Notes under the pieces: model-generated
The model's input: the letters and a program-made list of their open reading frames with translations, nothing else
Databases searched by the model: none
Told to the model about the DNA's origin: nothing
In this document: positions 61,359 to 64,000 of the stretch, one piece after another
How the letters are laid out: each line of letters opens with the position of its first letter
How positions within the stretch are numbered: position 1 is the stretch's first letter
Made by a program: the position numbers and the translations under genes
NCBI GenBank assembly: GCA_024280885.1
Contig: JAJRPF010000039.1
Location: 1-64,000, forward strand
Origin: Planctomycetota bacterium
GTDB lineage: Bacteria; Planctomycetota; JAJSAM01; JAJVHW01
Length of the DNA stretch: 64,000 bases
Reading direction: 5' to 3'

Positions 61359-61686
61359 CGTGGTACTCGTTGGTGCTCGTGTGTGTGGGGGGGGCAGGGC
61401 GTTTCCTCGCCGGACGTCCGCCGTCGAGCGGGCGACCGAGCGCGGGCAGTTCCGCCACCCGCTCGGCAATCCATCCGGTCATTCCGGCTCCGCGACCTCG
61501 GTGGGACGTTTGCACGTTCTCCGAAGGCGCATCCCGGCCACGATATTCGGTGCGCCGACGGTGGTACAGAGAACGCCGATCGGGCCCGTCCGGCCCGAGC
61601 CCGGATGGAGACTCCGGTGGCAGCGCGCGTTTCTTGGCCGCGAAGCCATCGATCCCGGGCTCAGGGGTGTGTGGAGGGCAGCGAGG
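61359..61686. other. 328-bp intergenic region upstream of PFOR
   Basis: Lies between the PFOR start and the stop of the metallopeptidase-like gene, both on the minus strand. It contains a 7-bp hairpin (TCGGGCC at 61580-61586, GGCCCGA at 61592-61598) that could end the upstream transcript, and a run of eight G at 61385-61392. A PFOR promoter should be here but no clear -35/-10 pair was recognised. Confidence 0.4.
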
Positions 61687-64000
61687 TCACCGGAGCGAGA
61701 GCCCCTGTGCCCATGCCTCGACCTTCGCGCCAAGTTCCGCCGGCGTCATCCCGAAGTGCGCTTTCACGTCCGGCGGTCGGCCCGTGTACCGCAACCGGAC
61801 GAAGTCGAGGAGTTTGGGACGCAATGCGCCGCCCTCGGCCTCGAATAGATAGTGACAGAGCGCCGCGGACTGTGCGTAGAAGACGTTGGTCTCGCTCAGC
61901 CGCCCCCCACTGGCGAGTTCGCTCCCACCAGGGACCGAGTACTTGAACTCGTGGTCCAACTTCGCAAACACGTCGTACCCGATCGACATGTGCTGCTCCC
62001 ACGGGATCAAGAGCTTCTGCGGTCCGAGGGTCGCGACCGCCGTCAGGCTCTTCCCGCGCGGGTCGAACGTCCACGACCGCGCTCGCACATCGAGCGTGCG
62101 CTCCTCGACCATCTCGGCGAAGCCCTCGATGATCCAGTTCCCGGGAACATCACCTTCGCCCCTGTCCTCGGCGCCCGAGAAGAGCGGACAGCGCTCCGCG
62201 ATCCACTGGTGGGTCAATTCGTGCGCGAACGTCGGCATCATCGCCCGGAACGCATCCGGATCGTCGGGGAGGTACATGTGCGAGAGTTCCTCGCTGGGGG
62301 CGTAGTGCCCGACGCTGTATTCACTGACGTGCGCGCGGGCACCCTTCTCTCGCGTGCGCTCGCGGTACGAGTCCTCCGTCGGGTACACCAGGATCGTCAA
62401 CGGAAAGCGCGATGAGCGATCGCGTTCGCCGGCGGAGAATACCCCCTCCAGCAGATCGCAGACGACCTCTCCGACCGAAAGACAGCGCCCCAGAGAGCCG
62501 GGACTCTCAAGCGGCGCCACCACCATCAACTGCTTGCTCCGGACCGCGATCAGATCCTTGCGCCAGGTGTGGGTGAGTGCGCCCAGAACACGTTCTCCGG
62601 GCGTGAGCTCAGGCGTGTCCGCAGTCGGTGCCGGAACGATCTCGAACTGGGTCGTGCGCGCGGCCTCGGCAACTTCGAGCCATGCGCGCACGTCGAATTC
62701 ACCGGAGGGCCGGAGGGACTCGGGGATGAGCGCCCGGACGTCGTCGCGATACGCCTCGATCGCACCTCCCGACGCGAGAGCGAGTCGGAGAAGATCGATC
62801 CGCAGTTCGGAGTCTGCGCCCTCCGGCAACCGATCGTACGCGTCGGCAAGCGTCGCTTGGTCGCCCTGCAGTAGCGGCTCGGCCTGCGCACGGATCTGCG
62901 CGGCGATCTTCGGTACGAGCCGTGGGCTCTTCATGCGGCCGAGGCCCTTCAATTTGGTGCTCGCGCGCTTCAGATCCGCGGACGGCGCTTGGAGTGCGCG
63001 GGCATACGTGACGAGCAGAGCGAGCAGTCCGAGATCGCGCGAGCGTGCGGCGTCGATCGCCAGCTTCGCGAGCGCGGCGCCGCGCCGCCGTTGCGAGATC
63101 GTCAGCAGTGCATCCTCGACTTCAATCGCCGGACCGAGTGCGACCACTCCACCCGCTGCGTCCAGGACGAGCGACGTGGCGTCGAGCGCGAGCGTCGCCC
63201 CCCCCGAGACGGTCAAGCTCCAGGCCGCCGTATCGATGAGAAAACTCCCCTCGACGACGACTCCCTGGTCGGTGACGAGCGTCCCGCCGAACTCTCCGTC
63301 AGGTGGAGCGAGAAGGCGGGTGCGACGGCCCTCCCGAGCCTTCGTCCGCACGGCGACCACACGCTCCGGATACGCGTAGAGCACGCGTCCTCGGGCGGGC
63401 ACCACACGTGCGCCCCCACGTACCGGCGCCGTCCACCGGATCCCGAGTTCGTCACCGGCCGCGGCGAAGCGACCGAGCAACGTCGTCCCGACGGCGAGCG
63501 TCGGGTGAAGCGCGTCACTCAACATGCCGTCGCGCGCGGAGCGTGACAGGATGGAGAAGCGACCGTCGGCGCCGGCGCGACACAACCGTAGCCCACTCTT
63601 CTCCCTCTCGTCCAGCACGGCCAGCCACGTCTCACCGTTCGCCGCGAACGTTCCGGCGCCGTGCACGAGGCCGACCTCACCGAGTATCCCGCTCGCGAAG
63701 TCCCCACCGAGGATGTCGATGAGGTAGACGAGACGTTCTCCGGGATAGTGACGCTTCTCCGTGCGGACGTTCGAGACGACGACAGCCGTCGGGAACAGGC
63801 TCACGCGCGCTTCGCGGAAGTCGCTCTCGCCGCGCGTGGGGTCGTATCCGAGGTCCTGACGCGAGACGAAGTGTCCGGTCCACGCGTCGAGGACGCGAAC
63901 TCCCGTCGGCTCGTCGGCCTCGATGAAGCACACACGACGATCGCGGATCGCTATTCGTCCCTGCACGCGACCGCCCTTGCGACGCCAGAGAGACTTGCCG
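61687..64000 (-). CDS. Large propeller-like protein with HELTH metallopeptidase domain (5' end beyond window)
   Basis: The minus-strand frame stays open through the right edge, reading GKSLWRRKGGR in front of the ORF track's GTG at 63966, so the true start is outside the window. At least 771 residues are visible. The first 280 are beta-rich with repeated short strands, like a propeller (RVLDAWTGHFVSRQDLGY; RLVYLIDILGGDF). After a helical linker, the C-terminal part is a peptidase-MA/DUF1570-like domain: TFAHELTHQWIAERCP with the third-ligand glutamate in WIIEGFAEMVEERT, then LLDFVRLRYTGRPPDV. A signal peptide cannot be judged. It resembles the metallopeptidase at 41504 in fold but not in overall architecture. 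Confidence 0.75.
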   Translation of the reverse strand, partial: GKSLWRRKGGRVQGRIAIRDRRVCFIEADEPTGVRVLDAWTGHFVSRQDLGYDPTRGESDFREARVSLFPTAVVVSNVRTEKRHYPGERLVYLIDILGGDFASGILGEVGLVHGAGTFAANGETWLAVLDEREKSGLRLCRAGADGRFSILSRSARDGMLSDALHPTLAVGTTLLGRFAAAGDELGIRWTAPVRGGARVVPARGRVLYAYPERVVAVRTKAREGRRTRLLAPPDGEFGGTLVTDQGVVVEGSFLIDTAAWSLTVSGGATLALDATSLVLDAAGGVVALGPAIEVEDALLTISQRRRGAALAKLAIDAARSRDLGLLALLVTYARALQAPSADLKRASTKLKGLGRMKSPRLVPKIAAQIRAQAEPLLQGDQATLADAYDRLPEGADSELRIDLLRLALASGGAIEAYRDDVRALIPESLRPSGEFDVRAWLEVAEAARTTQFEIVPAPTADTPELTPGERVLGALTHTWRKDLIAVRSKQLMVVAPLESPGSLGRCLSVGEVVCDLLEGVFSAGERDRSSRFPLTILVYPTEDSYRERTREKGARAHVSEYSVGHYAPSEELSHMYLPDDPDAFRAMMPTFAHELTHQWIAERCPLFSGAEDRGEGDVPGNWIIEGFAEMVEERTLDVRARSWTFDPRGKSLTAVATLGPQKLLIPWEQHMSIGYDVFAKLDHEFKYSVPGGSELASGGRLSETNVFYAQSAALCHYLFEAEGGALRPKLLDFVRLRYTGRPPDVKAHFGMTPAELGAKVEAWAQGLSLR

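Noticed and set aside
59787-61946. 719-aa plus-strand ORF opposite the PFOR
   Set aside because: It lies almost wholly antisense to the PFOR, is very rich in Arg, Val and Glu as expected from a high-GC antisense frame, and has no domain or ribosome site.

Overview
The window is high-GC bacterial DNA (GC-rich third codon positions, many GTG starts and one TTG start). It most resembles a member of the Planctomycetota. That is an inference from gene content: a Ser/Thr kinase fused to a formylglycine-generating-enzyme-like module, an M56 peptidase/BlaI pair with no beta-lactamase, DUF1570-like secreted proteases, several sulfotransferases, a CYTH-CHAD protein, large secreted CAP/P-domain and multiheme cytochrome proteins, and an rsmH standing alone outside any division/cell-wall cluster. 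No rRNA, tRNA, CRISPR array, transposase or phage gene was recognised.

Layout. 1-8.1 kb: a CitMHS/NhaD-like antiporter (cut by the left edge), queC-queE (7-deazaguanine synthesis), thyA-folA (dTMP/folate), a MobA-like nucleotidyltransferase, ispH, an SDR and an alpha/beta hydrolase. 8.2-12.4 kb: a 28-residue membrane microprotein, topA, a Trm112-like protein, pyrE. 12.4-21 kb: a Tat-type secreted CAP/P-domain protein, UDP-glucuronate decarboxylase, two anchored surface proteins, CYTH-CHAD and rsmH. 21.4-26.9 kb: a sulfotransferase, an outer-membrane barrel, a PIG-L deacetylase, a polytopic membrane protein and an MscS channel. 27.2-31.9 kb: a cytochrome with 13 predicted haems and a lipoprotein with a GyrI-like C-terminus, preceded by two CRP/FNR-like sites. 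32-35.8 kb: three sulfotransferases and a glycosyltransferase, probably for sulfated glycan. 35.8-39.6 kb: an HNH nuclease, an unknown secreted protein and a ceramidase-like membrane protein.

39.8-45.6 kb is a run of tightly spaced secreted proteins: a PsbP-like plus degenerate peptidase-MA-like protein interrupted by one in-frame TAG, an intact HExxH peptidase with a TPR tail, a HEAT-repeat protein, then a second MscS channel. 45.6-48 kb carries an FMN reductase, an ICMT-like methyltransferase, a minimal kinase-like protein and a GNAT. 48-51.9 kb is a three-subunit molybdenum hydroxylase in the order 2Fe-2S/Mo/FAD; its FAD subunit has the four-cysteine loop typical of 4-hydroxybenzoyl-CoA reductase (hcrCAB-like). 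52-56.5 kb holds the kinase/FGE protein, an M56 peptidase whose periplasmic tail looks secretin-like, and BlaI with a perfect 20-bp palindromic operator. 56.6-61.4 kb is an unusually long (1594 aa) pyruvate:ferredoxin-type oxidoreductase. The right edge cuts a large protein with an HELTH metallopeptidase motif.

Cross-cutting signals: a dispersed hairpin repeat (two copies with perfect 27-30 bp arms and identical 28-nt loops, plus one half copy) lies in short intergenic gaps, and short tandem duplications recur between genes. The PFOR, the Mo-hydroxylase and the multiheme cytochrome together suggest at least facultative anaerobic electron metabolism. Locations and functions come from reading the sequence; no database search was possible.
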